This document shows, in pieces, positions 1 to 8,715 of a stretch of 64,000 nt of DNA. The stretch is taken from positions 2,838,501 to 2,902,500 of the forward strand of contig CP058414.1 in assembly GCA_013391845.1 (NCBI GenBank), written 5' to 3'. The notes beneath the pieces were generated by a model. That model was not told the DNA's origin and searched no databases. It saw nothing but the letters and a program-made list of their open reading frames with translations. The DNA comes from Pseudoalteromonas shioyasakiensis. Lineage in GTDB: Bacteria > Pseudomonadota > Gammaproteobacteria > Enterobacterales > Alteromonadaceae. The position numbers were made by a program, and so were the translations under genes. How positions within the stretch are numbered: the first letter of the stretch is position 1; the number at the start of each line of letters is the position of its first letter.

Positions 1-449
1 TCAACATCATCAATATTTAAAGCCTGCGCTTGGTTTCCAGCTTCTAAAAACGACACGAGATCTTGCATGCAGCCCATGTTGTTACTAGCTAATGATTTAG
101 CTAAATCAGGCTGTTTTAACATTTGCATGAAGGCTACTTTCGCCACTTTTAAAAACTCTTCAGAGGTTAGTAGCGCTACTTCTTGCTCGGCAATACAGGT
201 TAACTGCTCTGCTATTGGCAAAGAAGCATCAAACACAACAGCTTGCTCTTGGCGTACTTTTTCAAACATAAACACAAGAATAGCCTGGAACAACACATCT
301 TTATTTTCGAAGTGGTTATATACCGTACGCTTAGAGGCGCCCGCCAAGCTTGCAACCTGATCCATACTTGTATGCTCAACACCCTGCTGAAAAAATAATG
401 TCTCTGCTGCATTCAAAATATCTAATCGCTTTCTTTGTGATAGTTTCAT
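1..449 (-). CDS. TetR/AcrR family transcriptional regulator, 3' end cut by the window edge
   Basis: The reverse strand is open from an ATG at 447-449 to the window edge, giving 149 residues with no stop. Residues about 10-50 have the TetR DNA-binding layout: an opening helix (ILNAAETLFFQQG), then the helix-turn-helix MDQVASLAGASKRTVYNHF, followed by the usual F-x-N-K-D-x-L-F. The rest is helical, as expected for a ligand-binding domain, and lacks its C-terminus. TetR proteins usually repress a neighbouring efflux or stress gene; the target is not visible because the next gene rightward is a peptidase 600 bp away. A spaced inverted repeat just upstream of the start (470-501) may be its own operator. 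Family assignment is firm, function is not. Confidence 0.85.
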   Translation of the reverse strand, partial: MKLSQRKRLDILNAAETLFFQQGVEHTSMDQVASLAGASKRTVYNHFENKDVLFQAILVFMFEKVRQEQAVVFDASLPIAEQLTCIAEQEVALLTSEEFLKVAKVAFMQMLKQPDLAKSLASNNMGCMQDLVSFLEAGNQAQALNIDDV

Positions 450-469
450 GTGCCCCTCCAATCAAGTTA

Positions 470-501
470 CTAGTGTACCGTAAAAACAAAAAATGCACTA
501 G
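470..501. promoter_or_regulatory. Candidate operator of the TetR regulator
   Basis: The hexamers CTAGTG (470-475) and CACTAG (496-501) form a perfect inverted repeat separated by 20 bases, starting 21 bases upstream of the TetR start codon. Autoregulation from such a site is common in the family. The wide spacing is longer than most single-dimer TetR operators, so this is only a candidate. Confidence 0.3.
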
Positions 502-732
502 ACAGTTTACTTTTACAACAAGCCACAAAAAACTACACAGGACATTTACTTATAATAAAAATTGAGATTTCAAAAATGGTTAGCAATCGCCACTCTATCT
601 TGATATGACCCAATTAACCCCTCAACAAAAAGCATACCAAGCGCAAGTATCATTCAGTATCCAGTCGTTGCCGAGGTTTTAGAACTCAAGATACCAAGAT
701 TAATAACACTTAATAGTTCACTTGATAGAGTA

Positions 733-937
733 ATACCAATTCACTCAATTAAGTGGTCTATTTTGAGGCAATTAACCCTCGTTGATAACAAGGCAAAAAT
801 TTCGTTATTTAGTTGTGATCGACAATTGCTCCTGCATGCTACCTTCTGCATCCATGCCGTCGTAAATAAGAAATTTTAACGCAAGTAGCGACAGGTTTAA
901 TCCCTCAAAATGGTTAAGTATTATTGCGGACTAGTAT
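733..937. repeat. Dispersed repeat with inverted termini, copy 1 (long form)
   Basis: Starts ATACCAATTCACTCAATTAA and ends TATTATTGCGGACTAGTAT. The two ends are imperfect inverted repeats of about 35 bases (ATACCAAT..ATTTTGAGG against CCTCAAAAT..A(C/T)TAGTAT). It aligns along its whole length with the copy at 14194-14354, but carries about 47 extra bases in the middle (roughly 814-860). There is no coding potential, so it resembles a MITE or a large palindromic intergenic repeat. It fills much of the 602-bp gap between the TetR gene and the peptidase; the rest of that gap shows nothing further I can name. Confidence 0.75.
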
Positions 938-1051
938 AAAAGTGCATCATTACCCTTTCATCCTGAATAATTAGTTATTTGCAGACTCTTTCTGGACAGC
1001 CCCCCTTCTCGTCCCATATAGTGAAACCTTGTGCAATCAACCAGAAAAACT

Positions 1052-2677
1052 ATGACAACTCACCTTAAATATGCAAGCTTGGCACTTGCAGTTGGTTTAT
1101 TCGGCTGCTCTGAGCAACCAATATCTAGCGCTAATAAGCCAAGTGCTGAAAACCATGAAGCCGTTAACATTGCCAATGTGCGCTCACATATTAAAACACT
1201 TGCCTCTGATGAATTCTTAGGCCGTGGCCCTTTGACTGAAGGAGAAACGCTGACCATTAACTATTTAGCTGACGAGTATAAAAAACTCGGCTTAACAGGT
1301 AGTTATAATGGCGAGTTTTTACAGCCAGTTACTATGGCAAAACTCACCCCAGATCAAAACATGACCCTAAAAGTGGGTGATTTAAGCTTTAATGCTGGCA
1401 GTGATTTTACCGCCCGCACTCAGCAAATTAACCCTGAGATTAATATTGATGGTTCTGATGTTGTGTTTGTTGGCTATGGCATTAATGCACCAGAATATAA
1501 CTGGGATGATTTTGCTGATATTGATGTCAAAGGCAAAACCATTATCGTACTTGTTAATGATCCAGGTTTTGCGACCCAAGACGAAGCACTTTTCACAGGT
1601 AATGCCATGACCTACTACGGCCGTTGGACTTACAAATATGAAGAAGGTGCACGACAAGGCGCAAAAGCGGTATTCATCGTTCACGAAACAGCTCCTGCGG
1701 CATACCCTTGGAGCGTAGTTGAAAGCTCGAACACTGGCAGTAAATATACCTTAATCGACCAAGAGAAAAATGTTTCCGACATTCCTGTTATGGGTTGGAT
1801 TGATGAGCAAGCTGCAAATGAAATCTTTGCTCAAGCCGGTCTTGATTATCAAACTGAAAAAGCCAATGCATTAAAAGCAGATTTTAAACCCGTAGATTTA
1901 AACGCTAAGGCAGAGCTGACACTGCAAAGTGATATCTCTCAAGCTCAGTCGCATAACGTTGTTGCAACCCTAAAAGGCAGTGAAACTCCTGATGAGTACA
2001 TTGTAATTGGCGCACACTGGGACCACTTTGGTACGAAGCAAACTGATGACGGCGTAAAAATCTATAATGGTGCTGTAGATAATGCATCAGGTAGTGCAGC
2101 AACAGTGGAAATAGCCCGAATTCTTACCGAAATGCATAAGAACAAGCCATTCAAGCGCTCTATTATCTTTGCCAACTTTACGGCTGAAGAAACGGGACTT
2201 ATTGGTTCTCAGCAATTTGCGACTGGCGAAATTGTACCAACCAAACAAATGGTCGCGTTGCTTAATATTGATGGTATGAACGTGCTAGACGGCGTTGACT
2301 ACATATTGCAATACGGTAAAGGCATGTCTGAGATGGAAGACTACCTTGCAGATGCAGCTAAAGCACAAGGTCGTCATGTAAAAATGGACCCTCGTCCTCA
2401 AAATGGTTTGTTCTTCCGCTCTGATCACTTCTCTCTAGCTAAACAAGGCGTTCCAAGCTTACTATTTATGAGCCTAGGCGATACAGATCCTGATTATATT
2501 GCTCATAAATATCATAAAGAAGCTGACGACTATTCAGCCGAGTGGTCTATGGGTGGTGTTGAGCAAGATATTGAACTGATCGTTGATATTGCAGCCAAGC
2601 TTGCTAATAACGGTGATTGGCCAAAATGGAAAGCCGAGTCTGACTTCAAAGCTCGCCGCTTACAAGACAAGCAATAG
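1052..2677 (+). CDS. M28 family metallopeptidase, predicted lipoprotein/exported
   Basis: A zinc aminopeptidase-like exopeptidase of the M28 family, expected in the cell envelope. I chose the ATG at 1052; the frame is open from a GTG at 1031, but only the later start places a normal signal peptide first (MTTHLKYASLALAVGLFGCS, with a lipobox-like LFGC at about residues 14-17). A PA-like insert follows (about 120-270). The metal-binding features are in the second half: GAHWDH, then DNASGSA, then TAEETGLIGS with the catalytic Glu, and a late SDHFSLAKQGVPS providing the last ligand. The length of 541 residues fits exported M28 enzymes with a PA domain. It stands alone and ends at a terminator shared with fimV. 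The exact peptide substrate cannot be inferred. Confidence 0.9.
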   Translation: MTTHLKYASLALAVGLFGCSEQPISSANKPSAENHEAVNIANVRSHIKTLASDEFLGRGPLTEGETLTINYLADEYKKLGLTGSYNGEFLQPVTMAKLTPDQNMTLKVGDLSFNAGSDFTARTQQINPEINIDGSDVVFVGYGINAPEYNWDDFADIDVKGKTIIVLVNDPGFATQDEALFTGNAMTYYGRWTYKYEEGARQGAKAVFIVHETAPAAYPWSVVESSNTGSKYTLIDQEKNVSDIPVMGWIDEQAANEIFAQAGLDYQTEKANALKADFKPVDLNAKAELTLQSDISQAQSHNVVATLKGSETPDEYIVIGAHWDHFGTKQTDDGVKIYNGAVDNASGSAATVEIARILTEMHKNKPFKRSIIFANFTAEETGLIGSQQFATGEIVPTKQMVALLNIDGMNVLDGVDYILQYGKGMSEMEDYLADAAKAQGRHVKMDPRPQNGLFFRSDHFSLAKQGVPSLLFMSLGDTDPDYIAHKYHKEADDYSAEWSMGGVEQDIELIVDIAAKLANNGDWPKWKAESDFKARRLQDKQ

Positions 2678-2692
2678 CCTTCGCTTAGATAT

Positions 2693-2721
2693 AAAAAACC
2701 GAGCTATTAGCTCGGTTTTTT
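2693..2721. terminator. Bidirectional terminator between the M28 peptidase and fimV
   Basis: An A-tract, the stem ACCGAGCTATTAGCTCGGT and a T-tract form a symmetrical intrinsic terminator exactly between two convergent genes. Confidence 0.9.
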
Positions 2722-2732
2722 ATTGATTAATA

Positions 2733-5700
2733 TTACTCACTTATCTTAGCTTTTAATGACTGTGCTTCTTCTTGCACTTCATCAGGGCCATTCGCTATCA
2801 CATCTTCAATAGCTTGCAGTGCTGCATCAAAGTCGTCTATTTCGATATATGCCCTTGCTAGGTCCAGTTTAGCTGAGTAACCACCACTTTCGGCATCAAC
2901 ATCAGTTGGATTATCACCTGCAAGTAAGTCATTAAAATCACTCAATCCTACATCCATATCAACCTCGTCATAAGGTTCATGGTCTAGAGCTTCATCATCA
3001 CTTTGTTCAAGTAATGAATCAATATCTACAAACTCATCAGCTGTAGCTTGTTGCGCTTGTTCATCTTGATCCTCTAAGACCGCTACTTCAGGTTCAACTG
3101 TCTGTTGACTTTCACCCTGTAAGTCTTCATTTAATAGGGCATTAAAATCAACATCAAATTCACTGGCATCAGCAATATCAGCTTCATCTGGCTCTGCTAA
3201 TTCATTTAACAGCGCATCAAAGTCTGTTTGAGTGAGATCAGCCATAAAATCATCATCGATTTCATCATCTGACAGCTCACTTAAATCAGCCTCGTCAGCT
3301 AAATTAGACTCGATATCAGCTAATGTTTGCTCAGCTTCTGCAGCATCATCAAGTTCAATATCGTCTAATTCGAATTCAGGGAAATCCTCTAATTCGTCTT
3401 GGCTTTCAGCAACCTCATCATCAATTGGCTCTTCGCTAGTTAACTCTTTTGTGCCTTCGTTTTCTGATTGTTCCGGCAAGTCGCCACCAGAATCAAGAAC
3501 ATCATCTTCTGTGAATTCATTATCAAGCAAGATGTCATCATCAAAATCATCGTCTAACTGACCAAGCTCATTACCCGTTGCTAATGAGTTAGCAAGGTCT
3601 TGCTCTGCCTGACTTAACTGTAATGGCTCATCTTCGTCTAACTGATTAGAAGTGTCTTCATCAGATTCATCTAATTCAAAACCTGCTTCATCTAGCTCAA
3701 GTTCTGGATACTCTTCCAACTCTTGGCTAGGAGTCACCGTATCTTGCTGTAATGGCTCTTCATCGGCAGTTAAATCAAATTCATCGGTTAGGTCTTCATC
3801 TGCAAGTGGATCATCGCCTAAATCAATTTCAACTTCTTCAATGTCTTGCTCTGGTTCATCTATTGACCAATCTGGTGCTTCGACATAATCATCTTCTTCA
3901 CCAATTTCATTTAATAACTCATCAACGCTTTTCAGTGATGAATCATCAAATTCATCTAGACTATCATCTTCATCTAATAGCTCATCGCTATCTTCATTAA
4001 ACTCTTGATTTAACGCCTCATCAATATCAACTTCGTCACTATCATCCGCGTCATCAACCAACTCAGAGGCAATCGATTCAACATTCATGTCATCAACAGC
4101 TTGATCTGCATCGGCTAAATCTTCTAGCGACTCTTGTAGATTCTCATCATGCTCTGCACTGTCACTCTGTTCATGGCTTAAATCTGAGATCTGCGCTTCG
4201 GTGTCTTGCTTCAGCTCATTTGTTTGCTGAATAAGCTCTTCTAGCTCATCATCAACGTCAGAGTCCTGCTCATCACTGCTCTGTTCATCAAGCAAAGAGT
4301 CGATATCTGCTACATCTAGTTCATCATCTTGCGCAGCATTGTCATCAATATCTGAATCACTATCATCTGTTAACTCAGGTTCTTCTGACTCTGCATCAAC
4401 TTCATCGAGTAATGAGTCGATGTCATCAGTATCAAACTCATCGCTTAAATCATCTGTAATAGGCTCTTCGGTAGGCTCTTCAGCGGATTCTTGTTCTGGC
4501 TCTTGTGCTTCATCTAATAATGAATCAATGTCGTCAACATCAACATCAAGAGCATCATCAAGCTCGTTTTCATCGATTAAATCGTCTGCACTAGGTTCTT
4601 CGATTAGCTCTTCAACAAGCTCTGCTTCAGGTTCTTGCTCTTCTTGTGCCTCATCTAATAATGAATCAATGTCGTCAACATCAAGAGCATCATCAAGCTC
4701 GTTTTCATCGATTAAATCGTCTGCACTAGGTTCTTCGGTTAGCTCTTCAACAAGCTCTGCTTCAGGTTCTTGCTCTTCTTGTGGCTCTAGATCGTCTTGT
4801 GCTTCATCTAATAACGCGTCAATATCGTCAACATCAAGAGCATCATCAAGCTCATTTTCATCGATTAAATCGTCTGCACTAGGTTCTTCGCTTAGCTCTT
4901 CAACAAGCTCTGCTTCAGGTTCTTGCTCTTCTTGTGGCTCTAGATCGTCTTGTGCTTCATCTAATAACGAGTCAATATCGTCAACATCAAGAGCATCATC
5001 AAGCTCGTCTTCATCGATTAAATCATCTGTACTAGGTTCTTCGGTTAGCTCTTCAACAAGCTCTGCTTCAGGTTCTTGCTCTTCTTGTGGCTCTGGATCG
5101 TCTTGTGCTTCATCTAATAGCGAGTCAATGTCATCAACATCCAGTGCATCATCATGGTCATCGTTTTCTACTGCATCATTCGCTTCAGCTGTTGGCTCTT
5201 CTGTTTGCGCTTCATCAATTAAGCTGTCGATATCAAGATCATCTTCATCAATGAGTTCATCTGCACTTGCCTCTTCGACAGGCGCTTGTTCTTCTTGAAC
5301 TTCATCTAATAGCGAGTCAATGTCATCAAGATCATCGTTTTCTAATGCATCATTCGCTTCAGCTATTGGCTCTTCTGTTTGCGCTTCATCAATTAAGCTG
5401 TCGATATCAAGATCATCTTCATCAATGAGTTCATCGGCACTTGTCTCTTCGACAGGCGCTTGTTCCTCTTGAAGTTCATCTAATAGCGAGTCAATGTCAT
5501 CAACATCCAGTGCATCATCAAGATCATCGTTTTCTAATGCATCATTCGCTTCAGCTGTTGGTTCTTCTGTTTGCGCTTCATCAATTAGGCTGTCGATATC
5601 AAGATCGTTTTCATCAATGAGTTCATCGGCACTTGTCTCTTCGACAGGAGCTTGTTCCTCTTGAACTTCATCTAATAGCGAGTCAATGTCATCAACATCC

Positions 5701-7346
5701 AGCGCATCATCAAGATCGTCGTTTTCTATTGCATCATTCGCTTCGGCTGCTGGCTCTTCTGTTTGCGCTTCATCAATTAGGCTGTCGATATCGAAATCAT
5801 CTTCATCAATAAGTTCTGCTTCAACGTTAGTTGTTGCGGCATCATTATTTTCATCTAGTAAATCATCAATATCGTCTAGGTTTACTTCTTGATTAGAATC
5901 TGTGTTATTTTGCTCATCAATTAAGCTATCAATGTCAAAATCATCTTCAGCGTCATCTTCTGCGAGCTCTTCACTAAGCGCTGCCATTTCATCATTCGCG
6001 TTATCTAACGAGTCATCTTCATCAGTATCAAATAAGTCGTCAATATCGTCAGCACTTAAAATATCACCAGATGAATCAGCTTGAGGCTGCCCACTATCAA
6101 GATCAATTTCATCACCCAAACTGTCGTCATCGGTTTGATCGAAATCTTGCTGCAAAAATGCATCTAAATCATCATCGTCAGCATTACTTGAAGACTCATC
6201 ATTAAACTCGATGTCATCACTTAATAGCCCTTCTAGCTCATCTTGATTTAGAACACTGTCGTCTTCATCAAAGCTATCATCAATGCTGTCGTCAAAAATG
6301 ATGTCATCATCTGGCAACATGTCTTGGTCTAAGTCATCATCTAAACGAACACTCAAGTCGTCATTTTCTTCAACCGGATCTGGAACTAGTGGATCACTTT
6401 CTACTATCGACTCTAACTCATCATCAGGATTATAACTTGGACTTTGTGGTAAAAATTCATCGTCGTCACTGCCATCAGTGTCATCGCTAGAGTTGTTACG
6501 TTTTTTCAAAAACATCACAACAGCAGCAATGATTAGTAATGCAGGAATAAACATTAATGCACCGAGAACAAATGGGTTACTCAGTAAATCCGAAAAGTTG
6601 AACCCACTGTCCTCTTCAATCTTTTTTGCTTTTTGCTGCTCTATGATTTCATTTTGTTTAGTGATCAGTTCTTTCAGCTGCTTTTGAATTTCACTGTCTT
6701 GACCAAGTTGATCTCGAACGGTTTCAAGCTCTTTAGAGATACCTGTAAGTTGTTTTTTGAGCTTATTGTTCTCTGCTAAGATTTCTTCAACATTTTCAAC
6801 CGACGATTTAAACTGCTTTTGTAACTCGACAAGCTGCGTGCCCTGTTCTGTTTTAATGGTGTTGATTTCTTGCTTAAGCTCTTGCTTTGCTTCGTCTACA
6901 TCAACTTTACGGGCTTGGGTGACTTTCTTTTGTGATTCATTGATTTCAGCGGTAGTCAAAGTACCGTTTTTCTTCTTTTCCCATAGTTCATCATCTTGTT
7001 CAGAACGCGCTTTTGCTAGCGTCGGATTGACCGCACGCATTTCGGCAATAGTTGGGATTTTTAGATATGCGCCATCACGCATATGATTAAGGTTTTGGTC
7101 TAAAAATGACGATGGGTTTTTGTCATACAAAGCTTGCATGACCTGATAAATACTTACAGAGTTGTCAGGGCGAATTTTAGCGGCAATGCGCCATAATGTA
7201 TCGGTCGGTTTAATTGGACCAATAGAGCGCCCCTGCGCACCGTAATCGACACCTTTAGGGCCTTTAAGTGTGGTGCCTTCATCAGAGTATGTCGGTGTTA
7301 CCACCAATGCAGACGCTAATATGAAGAGTGTTGCTAAACCGCGCAT
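2733..7346 (-). CDS. fimV: FimV-type polar hub protein with a very long acidic repeat region
   Basis: A cell-pole organising protein of the FimV/HubP family, which recruits type IV pilus, flagellar and chemotaxis components. The order is typical: signal peptide (1-21), LysM-like peptidoglycan-binding segment (about 45-100, IGPIKPTDTLWRIAAKIRPD), coiled coil rich in Glu/Lys/Gln (about 140-245), one membrane helix (about 259-280), a highly acidic cytoplasmic stretch of some 1200 residues, and a short C-terminal TPR-like FimV domain (from about 1490, YSAKLDLARAYIEIDDFDAA). The acidic region is built on the recurring motif DDIDSLLDEA and holds two families of near-identical repeats. At 1537 residues it lies in the upper range for the family. 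It follows pdxB and asd, as is common in gammaproteobacteria, but truA, which often comes next, is not present. Confidence 0.95.
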   Translation of the reverse strand: MRGLATLFILASALVVTPTYSDEGTTLKGPKGVDYGAQGRSIGPIKPTDTLWRIAAKIRPDNSVSIYQVMQALYDKNPSSFLDQNLNHMRDGAYLKIPTIAEMRAVNPTLAKARSEQDDELWEKKKNGTLTTAEINESQKKVTQARKVDVDEAKQELKQEINTIKTEQGTQLVELQKQFKSSVENVEEILAENNKLKKQLTGISKELETVRDQLGQDSEIQKQLKELITKQNEIIEQQKAKKIEEDSGFNFSDLLSNPFVLGALMFIPALLIIAAVVMFLKKRNNSSDDTDGSDDDEFLPQSPSYNPDDELESIVESDPLVPDPVEENDDLSVRLDDDLDQDMLPDDDIIFDDSIDDSFDEDDSVLNQDELEGLLSDDIEFNDESSSNADDDDLDAFLQQDFDQTDDDSLGDEIDLDSGQPQADSSGDILSADDIDDLFDTDEDDSLDNANDEMAALSEELAEDDAEDDFDIDSLIDEQNNTDSNQEVNLDDIDDLLDENNDAATTNVEAELIDEDDFDIDSLIDEAQTEEPAAEANDAIENDDLDDALDVDDIDSLLDEVQEEQAPVEETSADELIDENDLDIDSLIDEAQTEEPTAEANDALENDDLDDALDVDDIDSLLDELQEEQAPVEETSADELIDEDDLDIDSLIDEAQTEEPIAEANDALENDDLDDIDSLLDEVQEEQAPVEEASADELIDEDDLDIDSLIDEAQTEEPTAEANDAVENDDHDDALDVDDIDSLLDEAQDDPEPQEEQEPEAELVEELTEEPSTDDLIDEDELDDALDVDDIDSLLDEAQDDLEPQEEQEPEAELVEELSEEPSADDLIDENELDDALDVDDIDALLDEAQDDLEPQEEQEPEAELVEELTEEPSADDLIDENELDDALDVDDIDSLLDEAQEEQEPEAELVEELIEEPSADDLIDENELDDALDVDVDDIDSLLDEAQEPEQESAEEPTEEPITDDLSDEFDTDDIDSLLDEVDAESEEPELTDDSDSDIDDNAAQDDELDVADIDSLLDEQSSDEQDSDVDDELEELIQQTNELKQDTEAQISDLSHEQSDSAEHDENLQESLEDLADADQAVDDMNVESIASELVDDADDSDEVDIDEALNQEFNEDSDELLDEDDSLDEFDDSSLKSVDELLNEIGEEDDYVEAPDWSIDEPEQDIEEVEIDLGDDPLADEDLTDEFDLTADEEPLQQDTVTPSQELEEYPELELDEAGFELDESDEDTSNQLDEDEPLQLSQAEQDLANSLATGNELGQLDDDFDDDILLDNEFTEDDVLDSGGDLPEQSENEGTKELTSEEPIDDEVAESQDELEDFPEFELDDIELDDAAEAEQTLADIESNLADEADLSELSDDEIDDDFMADLTQTDFDALLNELAEPDEADIADASEFDVDFNALLNEDLQGESQQTVEPEVAVLEDQDEQAQQATADEFVDIDSLLEQSDDEALDHEPYDEVDMDVGLSDFNDLLAGDNPTDVDAESGGYSAKLDLARAYIEIDDFDAALQAIEDVIANGPDEVQEEAQSLKAKISE
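4500..5810 (-). repeat. Tandem coding repeats inside fimV
   Basis: Two adjacent repeat families are nearly identical at DNA level. About 4500-5130 holds four to five copies of a unit of about 51 codons (ELDDALDVDDIDSLLDEAQ .. EEPSADDLIDEN), some shortened by in-frame deletions. About 5110-5810 holds four copies of a unit of about 64 codons (ELIDEDDLDIDSLIDEAQ .. VEETSAD), one lacking the five codons DALDV. All length differences preserve the frame. Confidence 0.85.
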
Positions 7347-7666
7347 GCTGATCCTTTATGTTTTAAATGTTAACACAGCAACCTTAGTTGCTTAAACATC
7401 AAGTAATTCTTGCAGAATTGATTCTTAATTATGTTTTCTTGCAAGCTCTATTCCAGCTGCAAACTATAACTTAGTTGCCTTGCAATATCTATTGCAACAC
7501 CTTGATAGTAAATAGCTTAAATAATAGCGGCTGAGAGGCTTTTTTATTGTTATCGTTAAGTTTATACGCTTTTACAACGTATGCGGCAATAATTTGGCAG
7601 TGAATTCACAAAAAAAGCGGCAAATTGCCGCTTTTTCTCAAATTTAGCTCAGCCTAAATCATCAGT
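7347..7666. other. Gap between asd and fimV
   Basis: A 320-bp gap between two leftward genes. Its right end carries the terminator of asd. The rest is AT-rich and must contain the fimV promoter and leader, but I see no convincing promoter, operator or open frame. Confidence 0.5.
7611..7636 (-). terminator. Terminator downstream of asd
   Basis: The stem AAGCGGCAAATTGCCGCTT is flanked by A- and T-tracts. It lies 31 bases past the asd stop and suggests that fimV has its own promoter. Confidence 0.85.
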
Positions 7667-8683
7667 TTACAAGTAATTTGCGATTAGCTCTTCAGCAATC
7701 TGCACACTATTTGTTGCTGCACCTTTGCGCGTGTTATCACTAACAACCCACATATTTAAACCATGTGGATGCGAAATATCAGCACGTAAACGACCCACGT
7801 AAACCGTGTCATTACCACTGGCGTCTGACACCGCTGTTGGATAATCGGCTAAGTCTTCAATAAACTCTACACCTGGTGTATCGTTTAGTAGCTGCTTAAC
7901 ATGTTCGATATCTACCGGCATACGCGTTTCAATATTAATCGCTTCACTGTGACCAAAGAACACGGGTACACGAACACAAGTAGGGTTAACCACAACACTG
8001 TTATCACCTAAGATTTTTTGTGTTTCGTTGACCATTTTCATTTCTTCGCGGGTATAACCGTTATCTTCAAAACTGTCGATTTGTGGGATCACGTTAAAGG
8101 CGATTTGTTTAGGGAAAACGGCATTATCCATTGGGCGTGCATTCATTAAGTTCGCTGTTTGTTTAGCTAGTTCATCAACCGCTTCTTTGCCCGCACCTGA
8201 TACTGCTTGATAAGTTGATACGTTAATGCGGTCAATACCATAAGCGTCATAAATAGGCTTTAACGCCACCAACATTTGAATAGTTGAGCAGTTAGGGTTT
8301 GCAATGATGTTGCGGTTTCTGAAATCCGCTAAGCTTGATGCATTCACTTCAGGAATAATTAATGGTACGTCAAAGTCATTACGAAAGTGTGATGTATTAT
8401 CAATCACCACACAGCCTGCGTCTGCCGCAATGGGTGCGTATTTTTCAGAGACACTACCGCCTGCTGAAAATAAACCAATGTGAGCTTGGCTAAAATCAAA
8501 CTCTTCAACATCGATTACTTCAAGGCTTTCACCGCGAAATTGAATTTCTTCACCGGCACTACGGCTACTCGCGAGTAAAAATAATTGGTCTACCGGAAAC
8601 TTACGATCTTCCAAAGTTTCGATAATTTGACGACCCACTAAACCTGTGGCACCTAATACGGCTACATTAAATTTTTGCGACAT
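7667..8683 (-). CDS. asd: Aspartate-semialdehyde dehydrogenase
   Basis: Reduces aspartyl phosphate to aspartate semialdehyde with NADPH, the branch point to lysine/diaminopimelate, threonine and methionine. The N-terminal Rossmann motif is GATGLVGRQ (11-19). The nucleophile Cys132 lies in NPNCSTIQ, the GAGKE segment follows at 164-168, and the catalytic His245 lies in FFGHSEA. The length of 338 residues is that of the shorter, Gram-positive-like subfamily. The close relative usg, found next to pdxB in enterobacteria, lacks the catalytic Cys; here it is present, so a functional enzyme is expected. It lies 32 bases downstream of pdxB and may be cotranscribed with it. Confidence 0.93.
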   Translation of the reverse strand: MSQKFNVAVLGATGLVGRQIIETLEDRKFPVDQLFLLASSRSAGEEIQFRGESLEVIDVEEFDFSQAHIGLFSAGGSVSEKYAPIAADAGCVVIDNTSHFRNDFDVPLIIPEVNASSLADFRNRNIIANPNCSTIQMLVALKPIYDAYGIDRINVSTYQAVSGAGKEAVDELAKQTANLMNARPMDNAVFPKQIAFNVIPQIDSFEDNGYTREEMKMVNETQKILGDNSVVVNPTCVRVPVFFGHSEAINIETRMPVDIEHVKQLLNDTPGVEFIEDLADYPTAVSDASGNDTVYVGRLRADISHPHGLNMWVVSDNTRKGAATNSVQIAEELIANYL

Positions 8684-8715
8684 GTGTTTTCCTCTTTTGA
8701 ATAAAGCAAATGACT

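Noticed and set aside
4339..5298. A 319-codon serine-rich open frame antisense to fimV
   Set aside because: It is the mirror of the Asp/Glu/Ser-rich repeat codons of fimV (GAT/GAA read backwards give Ser codons). The composition is pure low complexity and it has no ribosome site.
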